A stretch of DNA of 12,145 nucleotides, taken from NCBI GenBank assembly GCA_031273185.1, contig JAISSG010000039.1:1-12145 (forward strand). The letters run 5' to 3'. Below, piece by piece: positions 5,756 through 12,145 of this stretch; the stretch's first letter is position 1, and each line of letters starts with the position of its first letter. Position numbers and translations under genes: made by a program. This stretch comes from Treponema sp. (lineage in GTDB: Bacteria > Spirochaetota > Spirochaetia > Treponematales > Breznakiellaceae). The notes under the pieces are model-generated. The model worked only from the letters and a program-made list of their open reading frames with translations, was not told the origin of the DNA and made no database searches.

Positions 5756-7106
5756 AAACATCATTGCGCAGGCGGCGACAGTCCAGCTTGGCTCTGACGT
5801 GCTTTCGGGCAGGATAGCCCCTTCCATGCTGTTCTTCGGACCGCCTGCATCGGGAAAGGGCAGTGCCGCCATCGAACTGGCGCGTTCCCTCTCGTGCGAG
5901 GCTGGCGCGGCGCAATGGAACTGTATCTGCCCTTCCTGCGTCCGCCACCGTTCCCTCCTGCACCCCGACCTGGCGATGCTGGGCCCCCGCGCCTTTTCTG
6001 CGGAGATAGCCGCTTCCCGCGCCGCGTTTTTGCGGGACACGTCATCGACCGCCGGGCGTTCGCTGTTTGTCCGCTCATTGAGAAAGCTCCTCGCAAGGTT
6101 TGCGCCGTCCGTCTGGGAATACGAGTCCAAGTCGGGCCGAACCAACCCGCTGTCCCTGCTGCAATCGCTTGAAGAAGACCTTGACGAACTTGAGGCATCA
6201 GCGTCACCGGAGAAAATTGCCACCCTTGAAAAGTTATGCGATTCGCTTGCAAACAACGCTTTCAAACTTGAGGACGAGTGCGTAAGCGATGCCATTCCCA
6301 TTGCCCAGATTCGCAAGGCGGCCTACTGGAGTCGCCTGTCCCCGTCGGGAAGGCGAAAGACGCTGATTATCGAGAACGCCGACCGCATGAAGGACGAGGC
6401 GCGTAACTCCCTGCTCAAACTGCTTGAGGAGCCGCCCGAAACTATCAGCATAGTACTGACTGCCCAGCGCAGGGAATCCGTGCTGCCCACGATTCTGTCG
6501 CGCCTGCGTCCGTACCGTTTTGTTACCCGCAGTGCCGACGAGGAGCGGGAGATCATCCGCAGGATATTCAGGGACCCGCAGGCGGCGGCGGAAGGAAAAG
6601 GCGTTGCCGCAAAAAACACTTCCAGAGGCGCTGCCGCAGGGCTGGTGGAATCCTACCTTAATTCGTTTTTGCCGCAGCCGTCGGAAAAGCTGGTTCCCCT
6701 TGCCGCGTTTTTTGTCGCAGCGGTGGCGCGATCCGCCGCCGTTCTTGCCAAGGGCAAGGGCACTGCCGCTATTACCCCCGCGCTTAGTGCGCTGGGCAGC
6801 TACTGCGCCCCCATCGCCGAGGCCGCCGGATTTGAGCGGCTGATGGATGCAAAGGCGGTCGTCGGGGCACTGCTTTCCCGCAGCGGCAATTTTGAGGGGC
6901 GGTCTTTTTCCCGCTTCCTCGCTCTGTCGCTTGACCTCGTGTCGTGGTCGCTTGAGCAGTGCAGCGCCGGCCCCGATTCGATTGCCTGCCGGGAGATTTG
7001 GAAAAAGCGGATTGCCGACGCGCAGGCGGCATACGGTGTTTGGAACCAAAGGCCGGAGTCCTCCCTTGAGTCGCTGTTCTGCCGACTCAGGGAAGACATG
7101 GCATGA
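5748..7106 (+). CDS. holB: DNA polymerase III clamp-loader subunit delta prime
   Basis: Delta prime helps the gamma/tau complex open and load the sliding clamp on DNA. In this 452-residue protein, residues 28-39 hold a P-loop-like FFGPPASGKGSA, followed by a cysteine cluster at 50, 59, 61 and 64 consistent with the zinc module of the family. The core signature is IENADRMKDEARNSLLKLLEEPP (208-230), and TILSR at 248-252 supplies the conserved Ser-Arg of the SRC motif, with Leu in place of Cys. About 100 residues (85-185) between the zinc module and the core look like an insertion. The P-loop ends GKG instead of GKS/GKT, so ATP binding is doubtful, as in other delta primes. ATG 5748 overlaps the cvpA stop; the kinase gene starts 7 nt downstream. 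Confidence 0.85.
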   Translation: MFENIIAQAATVQLGSDVLSGRIAPSMLFFGPPASGKGSAAIELARSLSCEAGAAQWNCICPSCVRHRSLLHPDLAMLGPRAFSAEIAASRAAFLRDTSSTAGRSLFVRSLRKLLARFAPSVWEYESKSGRTNPLSLLQSLEEDLDELEASASPEKIATLEKLCDSLANNAFKLEDECVSDAIPIAQIRKAAYWSRLSPSGRRKTLIIENADRMKDEARNSLLKLLEEPPETISIVLTAQRRESVLPTILSRLRPYRFVTRSADEEREIIRRIFRDPQAAAEGKGVAAKNTSRGAAAGLVESYLNSFLPQPSEKLVPLAAFFVAAVARSAAVLAKGKGTAAITPALSALGSYCAPIAEAAGFERLMDAKAVVGALLSRSGNFEGRSFSRFLALSLDLVSWSLEQCSAGPDSIACREIWKKRIADAQAAYGVWNQRPESSLESLFCRLREDMA

Positions 7107-7113
7107 GGTTGGC

Positions 7114-8358
7114 ATGAGCGGGTTTTATCGGCGGGCGCTGAGCAAGATTGGCAGAATCAGCGCGGAGCAGTGTCGGGAACTCCTCGTTTCCGCTTCCGCC
7201 GAACTTATCCGTTTGGAAACCGTGCTTGACTCGCTGCCCTCCGGCATTTTGGTCTGCGACGAAAAACACGCGCTGGTCAAGGCAAACAAGACCGCCCTGC
7301 GCCTGCTCTCCCTGAATCACCCTGAAGGCGGCCTTCTGTGGAACCTTGTCCCCGACGAGCGTATGTCCGCTTTTATCCGGCAGATATTGTTGTCCGGCGA
7401 TCATGTGCTGGAGCACGAACTGGATTTGGGGCCGCAGGGCAATAAGCGACTGCTTTCGATCAGCGTGTACCCTTTGGTGGACAAGCGGCGGATAACCGGC
7501 TCCCTCGTTCACGTTGCCGACATCACCGAGAAGCGTGGCAGGGAGGTTCGCCTGCGCCGCGCCGAGAACCTTGCCAGCCTGACCACTCTTGCTGCGGGTG
7601 TGGCGCACGAGATCAAAAATCCCTTGGCTGCCATTTCCATTCACCTTCAGCTTATGCAGAAAATGCTGGGAAAAGGTGGCGGCAAGAATGACGCTTCCAA
7701 AAACGACAGTGCCAAAACCGGCAAGCAGCAGGACGAGCTGATTGCCAAATATTTTAATATCATTAACGAAGAAGTGGATCGCCTGAACCGCATTGTCGTT
7801 GATTTTCTGTTTGCCGTGCGCCCCATGACACTGGAACTGCGGGAGGGAAACATCAACGGCCTTGTCGCCGAGCTTGCCGAATTCATCAACACCGAGTTGG
7901 AACAGTCAAAGATACGCCTCTTGCTGGAGCTTGACGAAAAACTCCTTCCCGTGCTTTTTGACGAGCGTTACATGAAACAGGTTCTTTTGAACCTTATCAA
8001 AAACGCCCAAGCTGCGATGCCAAACGGCGGTCTTCTGACCATTGCCACGCTGGGGGGCGACACCGAGGTGAGGATAAGCGTCTGCGATACCGGCGTTGGG
8101 ATCAGCGCGGAAAACCTCAAGAAGATGTTTGAGCCGTATTTTACCACCAAGGAAAACGGGACAGGTTTGGGGCTGACATTGGTGTACAAGATCATCAGGG
8201 AGCATCAGGGCGACATTGCCGTGGATTCGCGGGAGGGGGAGGGGACGAATTTTGAGATCATCCTGCCCGTCTACCAGAAAAAACAGCGGCAGATTGCGTA
8301 TAACAAAATGGCTGAAAAGGGGGAGGCAACACATGAAATTCAAACTCCTTGTGGTTGA
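7114..8358 (+). CDS. atoS: Soluble PAS-domain sensor histidine kinase, NtrB/AtoS type
   Basis: The 414-residue protein has no membrane segment, so it probably senses a cytoplasmic signal. Residues 31-140 form a PAS domain (LDSLPSGILVCDEKHALVKAN). The HisKA helix holds the phospho-acceptor His165 in AGVAHEIKNPLAA. A Lys/Asn/Ser-rich linker at 186-206 interrupts the dimerisation region. The ATPase domain has the N-box LLNLIKNAQAAMP (291-303), G1 CDTGVGI (324-330), FEPYFTTK (339-346) and GTGLGLTLV (349-357). It should phosphorylate the regulator encoded next, whose start lies 26 nt inside this gene. ATG 7114 has GAGG 5 nt upstream. The symbol follows the naming used in T. pallidum; NtrB-like is the safer functional label. 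Confidence 0.92.
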   Translation: MSGFYRRALSKIGRISAEQCRELLVSASAELIRLETVLDSLPSGILVCDEKHALVKANKTALRLLSLNHPEGGLLWNLVPDERMSAFIRQILLSGDHVLEHELDLGPQGNKRLLSISVYPLVDKRRITGSLVHVADITEKRGREVRLRRAENLASLTTLAAGVAHEIKNPLAAISIHLQLMQKMLGKGGGKNDASKNDSAKTGKQQDELIAKYFNIINEEVDRLNRIVVDFLFAVRPMTLELREGNINGLVAELAEFINTELEQSKIRLLLELDEKLLPVLFDERYMKQVLLNLIKNAQAAMPNGGLLTIATLGGDTEVRISVCDTGVGISAENLKKMFEPYFTTKENGTGLGLTLVYKIIREHQGDIAVDSREGEGTNFEIILPVYQKKQRQIAYNKMAEKGEATHEIQTPCG

Positions 8359-9679
8359 CGACGAAAAAAACATCCGCGAGGGGCTTGCCGCCTCGTTAGA
8401 GCAGGACGGTTACGAGGCGGTCTGCGCCGCCGACGGCAAGGAGGCATGGAAGCTCTTTGGCAAGGGCGACGTTGATCTGGTCATTACCGATCTGCGTATG
8501 CCCGGCATGGACGGCGAGGAACTGATGCGCCGCATCATTGCCGAGACCCCCGGCTTTCCCGTTATCGTCCTGACCGGGCATGGCACGGTGGACGTTGCGG
8601 TCAGTGCCATGCGCGAGGGCGCGTGGGATTTTTTCACGAAGCCGCCCGACCTTGAACGCCTGTCCCTTGTGGTAAAACGCGCTCTGGACAACCGGGTGCT
8701 GGCGTTGCGGCATCGTGAACTGGAAGCCGAACTTGAACGCAACCGGCTTTCCCGCAACATGATCGGCAAGTCATCCGCCATGCGAAAAGTTTTTGACACT
8801 ATCAGTCAGGTCGCCCCGACCAAGGCATCGATTTTGATCACTGGCGAATCCGGCGTTGGCAAGGAACTGGTCGCCGGTGCCATTCACGACCTTTCGCCGC
8901 GCAAGGACAAGCCACTGGTCAAGGTGCACTGCGCCGCCCTTTCCGCCGGTCTTTTGGAAAGCGAATTGTTCGGCCATGAAAAAGGCGCATTCACCGGCGC
9001 GGTGTCGCGGCGGCGGGGGCGTTTCGAGCTTGCCAACGAGGGCAGCCTCTTTCTGGACGAGATCGGCGAGATCGATCAGAACATCCAGATAAAGCTGCTG
9101 CGGGTATTGCAGGAACGCCAGTTCGAGCGGGTCGGCGGCGAGGAGACCATTGAGACCGACGTTCGCATTATCGCCGCCACCAATAAAGATCTCAAAGCGG
9201 AAATCGAAAAGGGCAACTTCCGTGAGGATTTGTACTTCCGCCTCAACGTGGTAAACATCGATGTCCCGCCCCTGCGCGACCGCAAGGACGACATCCCCAT
9301 AATGGCGGCAAGTTTCCTCAAGGAATTTGCCGACGAAAACGGCAAGACCATCGGGGGGATTCACGAACGGGCGTATTCCCGTCTCTGCGCCTACGACTGG
9401 CCGGGCAACATCCGCGAGCTTCGCAACTGCATCGAAAGCGCCGTGGTCATGTGCCGCAAAAAACTTATCACCGAGGATGATCTGCCCCCCGCACTGCAAT
9501 CCGTTGGCGACGATGGCTGGGTGCGCGTCCCTCTGGACATCAGCCTTGAGGAAGCCGAGGAAATCGTTATCCGCGCCGCCGTCAAATTTTACAAGGGCAA
9601 CAAGAGCAAGGCTGCCGAGGCCCTGGGCATAGGGCGGAAAACCCTGCACCGGAAACTGGCGGAGGAAGAGGAAGCCTAG
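8333..9679 (+). CDS. atoC: Sigma-54-dependent response regulator, NtrC/AtoC family
   Basis: This 448-residue activator turns on sigma-54 promoters when phosphorylated. Residues 1-120 are a receiver with DD at 9-10, phospho-acceptor Asp53 ([11 protein letters not shown]), Thr81 and Lys103. The AAA+ domain has Walker A GESGVGKE (171-178), the sigma-54-contacting GAFTGA loop (218-223), Walker [10 protein letters not shown] (239-247) and the arginine-rich FREDLYFRL (296-304). Residues 423-441 form a Fis-type helix-turn-helix ([20 protein letters not shown]). ATG 8333 follows GGGGGAGG at 8319-8326 and lies inside the kinase gene. Every residue needed for a working regulator is present. Target genes cannot be read from the window; I found no sigma-54 promoter here. 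Confidence 0.95.
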   Translation: MKFKLLVVDDEKNIREGLAASLEQDGYEAVCAADGKEAWKLFGKGDVDLVITDLRMPGMDGEELMRRIIAETPGFPVIVLTGHGTVDVAVSAMREGAWDFFTKPPDLERLSLVVKRALDNRVLALRHRELEAELERNRLSRNMIGKSSAMRKVFDTISQVAPTKASILITGESGVGKELVAGAIHDLSPRKDKPLVKVHCAALSAGLLESELFGHEKGAFTGAVSRRRGRFELANEGSLFLDEIGEIDQNIQIKLLRVLQERQFERVGGEETIETDVRIIAATNKDLKAEIEKGNFREDLYFRLNVVNIDVPPLRDRKDDIPIMAASFLKEFADENGKTIGGIHERAYSRLCAYDWPGNIRELRNCIESAVVMCRKKLITEDDLPPALQSVGDDGWVRVPLDISLEEAEEIVIRAAVKFYKGNKSKAAEALGIGRKTLHRKLAEEEEA

Positions 9680-9706
9680 CATTTTCCCGTTGCGAAAATG
9701 GTTTTT
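9680..9706 (+). terminator. Small AT-rich hairpin followed by a T run (weak terminator or attenuator)
   Basis: CATTTTC (9680-9686) and GAAAATG (9694-9700) form a perfect 7-bp stem around a 7-nt loop, followed by TTTTT at 9702-9706. It begins just after the regulator stop codon. The stem is AT-rich and may only partly stop transcription, leaving reduced read-through into the pseudo-receiver gene. An alternative reading is that TTGCGA (9690-9695) and TAGCAT (9713-9718), 17 bp apart, form a weak separate promoter for that gene. Confidence 0.35.
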
Positions 9707-9748
9707 CAGTGGTAGCATTACATAGAGGGTTTTCAAAAGGAGGATCAA

Positions 9749-10108
9749 GTGAGCCGCATCATTCATACCGACAACAGCGAATTCTTTCGCAAGCTAATGA
9801 GGACTTTTTTGGTGGAACTGGGCCATGAGACCAATGGCCTTACGAAGGGGGAGGAGGCACTCACCATAGTCAAGGCCGGCAAGGCGGACTGTGTGGTTAC
9901 CGGTCTGGAACTGGCGGACATGGGCGGCGAGGAATATATCAAGCGGCTTCTTGGCGTTCCGCAGGCGGTGCCGGTTATCGTTGTCACTTCTCAGGACAAT
10001 GCGGCGCAAAAAAAGCGGCTTGATGCGCTGGGGGTGAAGGCAGTCATACAGAAATCAGGCGATTGGAAAAGCGAGTTGAGCCGCCATCTGGCAGATATAC
10101 ACAAATAG
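9749..10108 (+). CDS. Stand-alone pseudo-receiver domain lacking the phospho-acceptor Asp
   Basis: The 119-residue product is a single CheY-like receiver fold. It starts with GTG 9749, 4 nt after an excellent AAAAGGAGGA (9735-9744). Aligned with the neighbouring regulator, [13 protein letters not shown] becomes VTGLELADMGGEE, so the acceptor aspartate is Gly52. The N-terminal acidic pair is reduced to Asp8-Asn9. The switch Thr80 and Lys102 are kept, so the fold is probably intact while classical aspartyl phosphorylation is not possible. Such pseudo-receivers act through protein contacts in other systems. Its position 69 nt behind a kinase/regulator pair suggests it modulates that pathway or binds one of the partners; this is inference. 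There is no output domain and no membrane segment. Confidence 0.8.
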   Translation: MSRIIHTDNSEFFRKLMRTFLVELGHETNGLTKGEEALTIVKAGKADCVVTGLELADMGGEEYIKRLLGVPQAVPVIVVTSQDNAAQKKRLDALGVKAVIQKSGDWKSELSRHLADIHK

Positions 10109-10193
10109 CGGGCCAGCCGCAGAAACGGGTCAGGTGGTTTTTCTTTTTTCCGGCTACCCTGCGCCTGTGGCGTTGGGTTTCGGGGCAGGGGAC
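10109..10193. other. Intergenic region with T-rich tract and possible hairpin
   Basis: After the pseudo-receiver stop there is a pyrimidine-rich tract (GGTTTTTCTTTTTTCC, about 10127-10151) that could serve as a terminator, though no strong stem precedes it. CCCTGC (10157-10162) can pair with GCAGGG (10185-10190), enclosing a small GCC-TGT-GGC hairpin at 10163-10171. No T run follows that stem, so its role is unclear. The composition changes sharply to AT-rich directly after it. Confidence 0.3.
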
Positions 10194-10221
10194 TTGAAAA
10201 TATATCGATATATAGTATAAT
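10194..10221 (+). promoter_or_regulatory. Sigma-70-type promoter of the toxin-antitoxin pair
   Basis: TTGAAA (10194-10199) and a perfect TATAAT (10216-10221) are separated by 16 bp. This is the best promoter match noticed in the window. The expected transcription start is about 10227-10230, immediately before the toxin ATG at 10231, so the mRNA would have almost no leader. No Shine-Dalgarno sequence is present before that ATG. Confidence 0.75.
10200..10213. promoter_or_regulatory. 14-bp perfect palindrome in the promoter spacer, probable operator
   Basis: ATATATCGATATAT reads the same on both strands and occupies all but 2 bp of the spacer between the -35 and -10 boxes. A dimeric protein bound here would block RNA polymerase. 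Toxin-antitoxin operons are commonly repressed this way by the antitoxin or the complex, so I infer autoregulation by the downstream pair. Confidence 0.55.
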
Positions 10222-10230
10222 TCATACCTC

Positions 10231-10638
10231 ATGGATATTTTGTTGGATGCCTGTGCAATAATGGCTGTCATAATCAAAGAGCCCGAAAGAGATATGGTCA
10301 TACAGTTGACCCAAGGTGCTGTAATTGTTTCTCCAAACATGGTGTCGTATGAAATTGCCAATGCATTAACCAAAATGGTAAGAAGGAAAGTCATCGAAAA
10401 AGAACGTATGCTAGACGCATATAATTATTATAAAAGGATACCTATAAGAGCCATTGAGATCAATATTGAAAAAGCCCTTGAAATTGCGTGGGAATATAAA
10501 ATCTACGCATACGATGCTTGTTATTTGGAAGCGGCACAAAGATTGAATTTTCCATTGCTGACTTTTGATGGTACTATGATAAAAGTCGGGAAAGAGCTTG
10601 GCATAGAAATAATTGGAGGGAAAAATGCTGGTATTTGA
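10231..10638 (+). CDS. vapC: PIN-domain ribonuclease toxin, VapC family
   Basis: The 135-residue product carries the four acidic metal-binding residues of PIN nucleases: Asp6 in ILLDACA, Glu41 in SYEIANAL, Asp95 in YAYDACYLEAA, and Asp113 in LLTFDGTM. VapC enzymes cut RNA, often tRNA or rRNA, with Mg or Mn, and stop growth unless bound by an antitoxin. The gene is clearly more AT-rich than its neighbours, with codons such as ATA and AAA common, which suggests horizontal gain. ATG 10231 is the only sensible start; it has no Shine-Dalgarno and lies about at the predicted transcription start. The antitoxin gene begins 14 nt inside its 3' end, so here the toxin comes first, opposite to typical vapBC order. 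Confidence 0.88.
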   Translation: MDILLDACAIMAVIIKEPERDMVIQLTQGAVIVSPNMVSYEIANALTKMVRRKVIEKERMLDAYNYYKRIPIRAIEINIEKALEIAWEYKIYAYDACYLEAAQRLNFPLLTFDGTMIKVGKELGIEIIGGKNAGI

Positions 10639-10858
10639 TATTTCTGATTTTTCTCAGAATGTGGCAAAGGTCTTTGATGCCTCATTAACTGATGAAGTGA
10701 TTATAAATGATAAGCATGGAAAGAGTTATAAAATCCTTCCCTTTATTAATGACAGTAAAAAAGGGGTATCTCCACTTGAGGATATTCCGTGCATCACAGC
10801 CGACATAACAACATCGGAAATTGTTGAGTTAATAAGGGAAAGCAGGGCGGGAATATAA
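10625..10858 (+). CDS. Probable antitoxin of the PIN toxin (Phd/YefM-like)
   Basis: The 77-residue protein begins at ATG 10625, 4 nt after GGAGGG (10615-10620), inside the end of the toxin gene. Its first half (DFSQNVAKVFDASLTDEVIINDKHGKSYKILP) follows the Phd/YefM pattern of an N-terminal helix, a second helix and a hairpin ending in an Ile-Leu-Pro strand. The second half, ending EIVELIRESRAGI, would be the toxin-binding tail. Phd-like proteins bind DNA as dimers and mask their toxin, so this one would be expected to bind the palindrome at 10200-10213. The antitoxin has its own strong ribosome-binding site, unlike the toxin, which would favour antitoxin excess. Family assignment is from pattern only; pairing with the toxin is secure from the overlap. 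Confidence 0.75.
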   Translation: MLVFDISDFSQNVAKVFDASLTDEVIINDKHGKSYKILPFINDSKKGVSPLEDIPCITADITTSEIVELIRESRAGI

Positions 10859-10873
10859 AAACTCGATTTCTGC

Positions 10874-12145
10874 CTACTTTTTCCTGAACACACCTAGCAG
10901 TCGGGACAGTACGCCTTTCTTCTCCTGAGGTGCGGCTTTCGGTGCAGCCTGTTCCTGCGGTTGCTGCGCCGCTTTTTTCGGTGCGGTCTTCTTAGGCGCT
11001 GCCTTTTCCGGCGCTGTCTTTCCAGATGCCGCCTCTTTCGGCTTGCCGGTGCTTTTCCCGTCGGAACGGTTTTTGCCCGGGGCTTCCGAATTGTACTTGC
11101 GCTTGTACAGTTCCATCCGCTCCTCAAAGCTCATGCGGGAAAGGTCTGTGTTCTGCCCGCCTCTGCGGCTGCCGCCTGTGGCTTCGGTTTCCTGCCGCCG
11201 CCCCTGCCGTTCGCCTTCGCCCTTCCTGCCGCCGCGCCCGTCGCCCCGGTGATCCTCATGCCGCTTGCCGCCCCTGCCGTCGCCGTGGCTGTGGCCCTGA
11301 TCGGCGGGGGCGTGGCTGTGCGGATGCCTGCCCCTGCTTTCGCCGCCGCTGCCGCCCCGTCGGGTTTTTGCGCCGTGCGGCGGCTTTGCCGGTGAGCGTG
11401 GCGGGCGGCGTTCCTCCCTGCGGTCGCCGGAAATCTCCGTGCGTATCTGCTGTCCGGCGCTTTTGTCCTCTGCGTGGAGTTCCGCCACGGCAATCTCCGA
11501 CGGTATCTTTTTGCCGATGTAGCGTTCAATGGCGGGCAGCTCGTACACGTCCTGCTCGCTTGCCAGCGTGATCGCCCTGCCGGTCTTGCCCGCCCGCGCC
11601 GTGCGCCCAATGCGGTGCACATAGTTCTCCGCCTCGTTCGGCAGGTCGTAGTTCACCACCATCGAAAGCGCCTCGATGTCCAGCCCCCGCGCCGCAACGT
11701 CGGTCGCCACCAGCAGCTTGGTCTTCCCCGCCTTAACGTCCTCAATTACCTTGAGCCGGCGGGACTGCGGCAGATCGCCGATGATAATCTCGCAGTCGTA
11801 GCCGTTTATCTTGAGCCGCTTGGCGATAATTTCCGTGTAGCGCTTGGTGTTGCAAAAGATGATGGCGCTGTCCGGCTTCTCCCGCTGGAGTATGCCCAAC
11901 AGCAGCCGCATTTTTTCCTCTGATGGGACGTGGTAGAGCACCTGATCGATTTCCTCGACCGTAACGATTTCCGGCTTGATTTCGATTTCAAAGGGCGAGC
12001 TGGTGTATTCCCATGCGAGGTTTTTCACCCATGCGTTGAGCGTCGCGCTGAACAGCATGGTCTGGCGGCGGTTGGCGGGCGGCACCATCTTGATCAGCTT
12101 GCGGAGGTCGGGGTAGAAACCCATGTCAAACATCCGGTCCGCCTC
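10874..12145 (-). CDS. DEAD-box RNA helicase with long basic C-terminal tail (N-terminus outside window)
   Basis: The frame enters at the right edge in motif II, of which EAD is visible, and ends at a TAG at 10874-10876, giving 423 residues. Motif III is SAT at residues 33-35. The helicase C domain has IIFCNTKR, VATDVAARGLDI and YVHRIGRTARAG (about 175-186). This is an ATP-dependent RNA unwinding enzyme of the RhlE/DeaD/CshA group, involved in ribosome assembly or RNA turnover. From about residue 238 the protein becomes low-complexity: Arg/Gly/His-rich, then a helix-like SFEERMELYKRKYNSE, then Lys/Ala/Pro repeats, and finally the amphipathic end KKGVLSRLLGVFRKK. The tail is about 185 residues and probably binds RNA. 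The gene is convergent with the antitoxin, with 15 bp between stops. Confidence 0.9.
   Translation of the reverse strand, partial: EADRMFDMGFYPDLRKLIKMVPPANRRQTMLFSATLNAWVKNLAWEYTSSPFEIEIKPEIVTVEEIDQVLYHVPSEEKMRLLLGILQREKPDSAIIFCNTKRYTEIIAKRLKINGYDCEIIIGDLPQSRRLKVIEDVKAGKTKLLVATDVAARGLDIEALSMVVNYDLPNEAENYVHRIGRTARAGKTGRAITLASEQDVYELPAIERYIGKKIPSEIAVAELHAEDKSAGQQIRTEISGDRREERRPPRSPAKPPHGAKTRRGGSGGESRGRHPHSHAPADQGHSHGDGRGGKRHEDHRGDGRGGRKGEGERQGRRQETEATGGSRRGGQNTDLSRMSFEERMELYKRKYNSEAPGKNRSDGKSTGKPKEAASGKTAPEKAAPKKTAPKKAAQQPQEQAAPKAAPQEKKGVLSRLLGVFRKK

Noticed and set aside
6847..7113. Upstream extension of the kinase frame into holB
   Set aside because: The extra 89 residues overlap holB out of frame, are Arg/Pro-rich and match no domain. 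ATG 7114 has a good ribosome-binding site.
8216..8332. Upstream extension of the NtrC-type regulator
   Set aside because: It adds 39 basic residues before a receiver that normally starts at its first strand. ATG 8333 follows a strong GGGGGAGG.
8582..8600. TGGCAC-N-TTGC resembling a sigma-54 promoter
   Set aside because: The spacing between the GG and GC elements is wrong and the site lies inside the regulator's receiver domain. A second TGGCAC at 3991 also lacks a -12 GC at the right distance.

Overview
The window is GC-rich bacterial chromosome that most resembles a treponeme (Spirochaetota), probably a gut or environmental Treponema relative rather than a pathogen. This rests on three things. 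The order murG - cvpA - holB - NtrB-like kinase - NtrC-like regulator matches, from memory, the murG to atoS/atoC neighbourhood of T. pallidum. A TonB-type receptor carries an N-terminal carboxypeptidase-regulatory domain. A fragment resembling a CotH C-terminus is also present. Genus assignment is inference from gene content; no database was searched.

Layout. 1-222 is the C-terminal end of an unrecognised gene. 276-2624 encodes an outer-membrane TonB-dependent receptor. 2630-2804 is a perfect-period array of twenty-five 7-bp units (AAAGAGC/AAAGAGT). After it come two tiny overlapping reading frames (2820-2960, 2951-3076), a decayed CotH-like C-terminal fragment (3089-3202) and a ClpP-type serine protease (3269-3898). 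A second, shorter array of the same heptamer lies in the opposite orientation at 4009-4071, so the small genes and clpP are bracketed by an inverted pair of heptamer arrays.

4113-10108 is a compact plus-strand run: murG (peptidoglycan lipid II synthesis), cvpA (membrane protein), holB (clamp-loader delta prime), a soluble PAS histidine kinase, a sigma-54-dependent NtrC-family regulator, and after a 69-nt gap with a small hairpin, a stand-alone receiver domain that has lost its phospho-acceptor aspartate. The first five are joined by overlaps of 1, 8 and 26 nt and one 7-nt gap. They are therefore probably co-transcribed and tie envelope, replication and sigma-54 signalling genes together.

10194-10858 is a visibly AT-rich insert holding a reversed-order (toxin first) PIN/VapC toxin and a Phd-like antitoxin. 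Its near-consensus promoter places the start of transcription almost on the toxin ATG and has a 14-bp perfect palindrome filling most of the -35/-10 spacer. Convergent to it, 10874-12145 (minus strand) is the C-terminal part of a DEAD-box RNA helicase with a long basic low-complexity tail; its N-terminus lies beyond the window.

The observations most worth a second look are the inverted heptamer arrays and the way one of them could extend MurG, the pseudo-receiver beside a sigma-54 two-component pair, the near-leaderless toxin promoter with its embedded palindrome, and the two tiny hydrophobic ORFs downstream of the long array.
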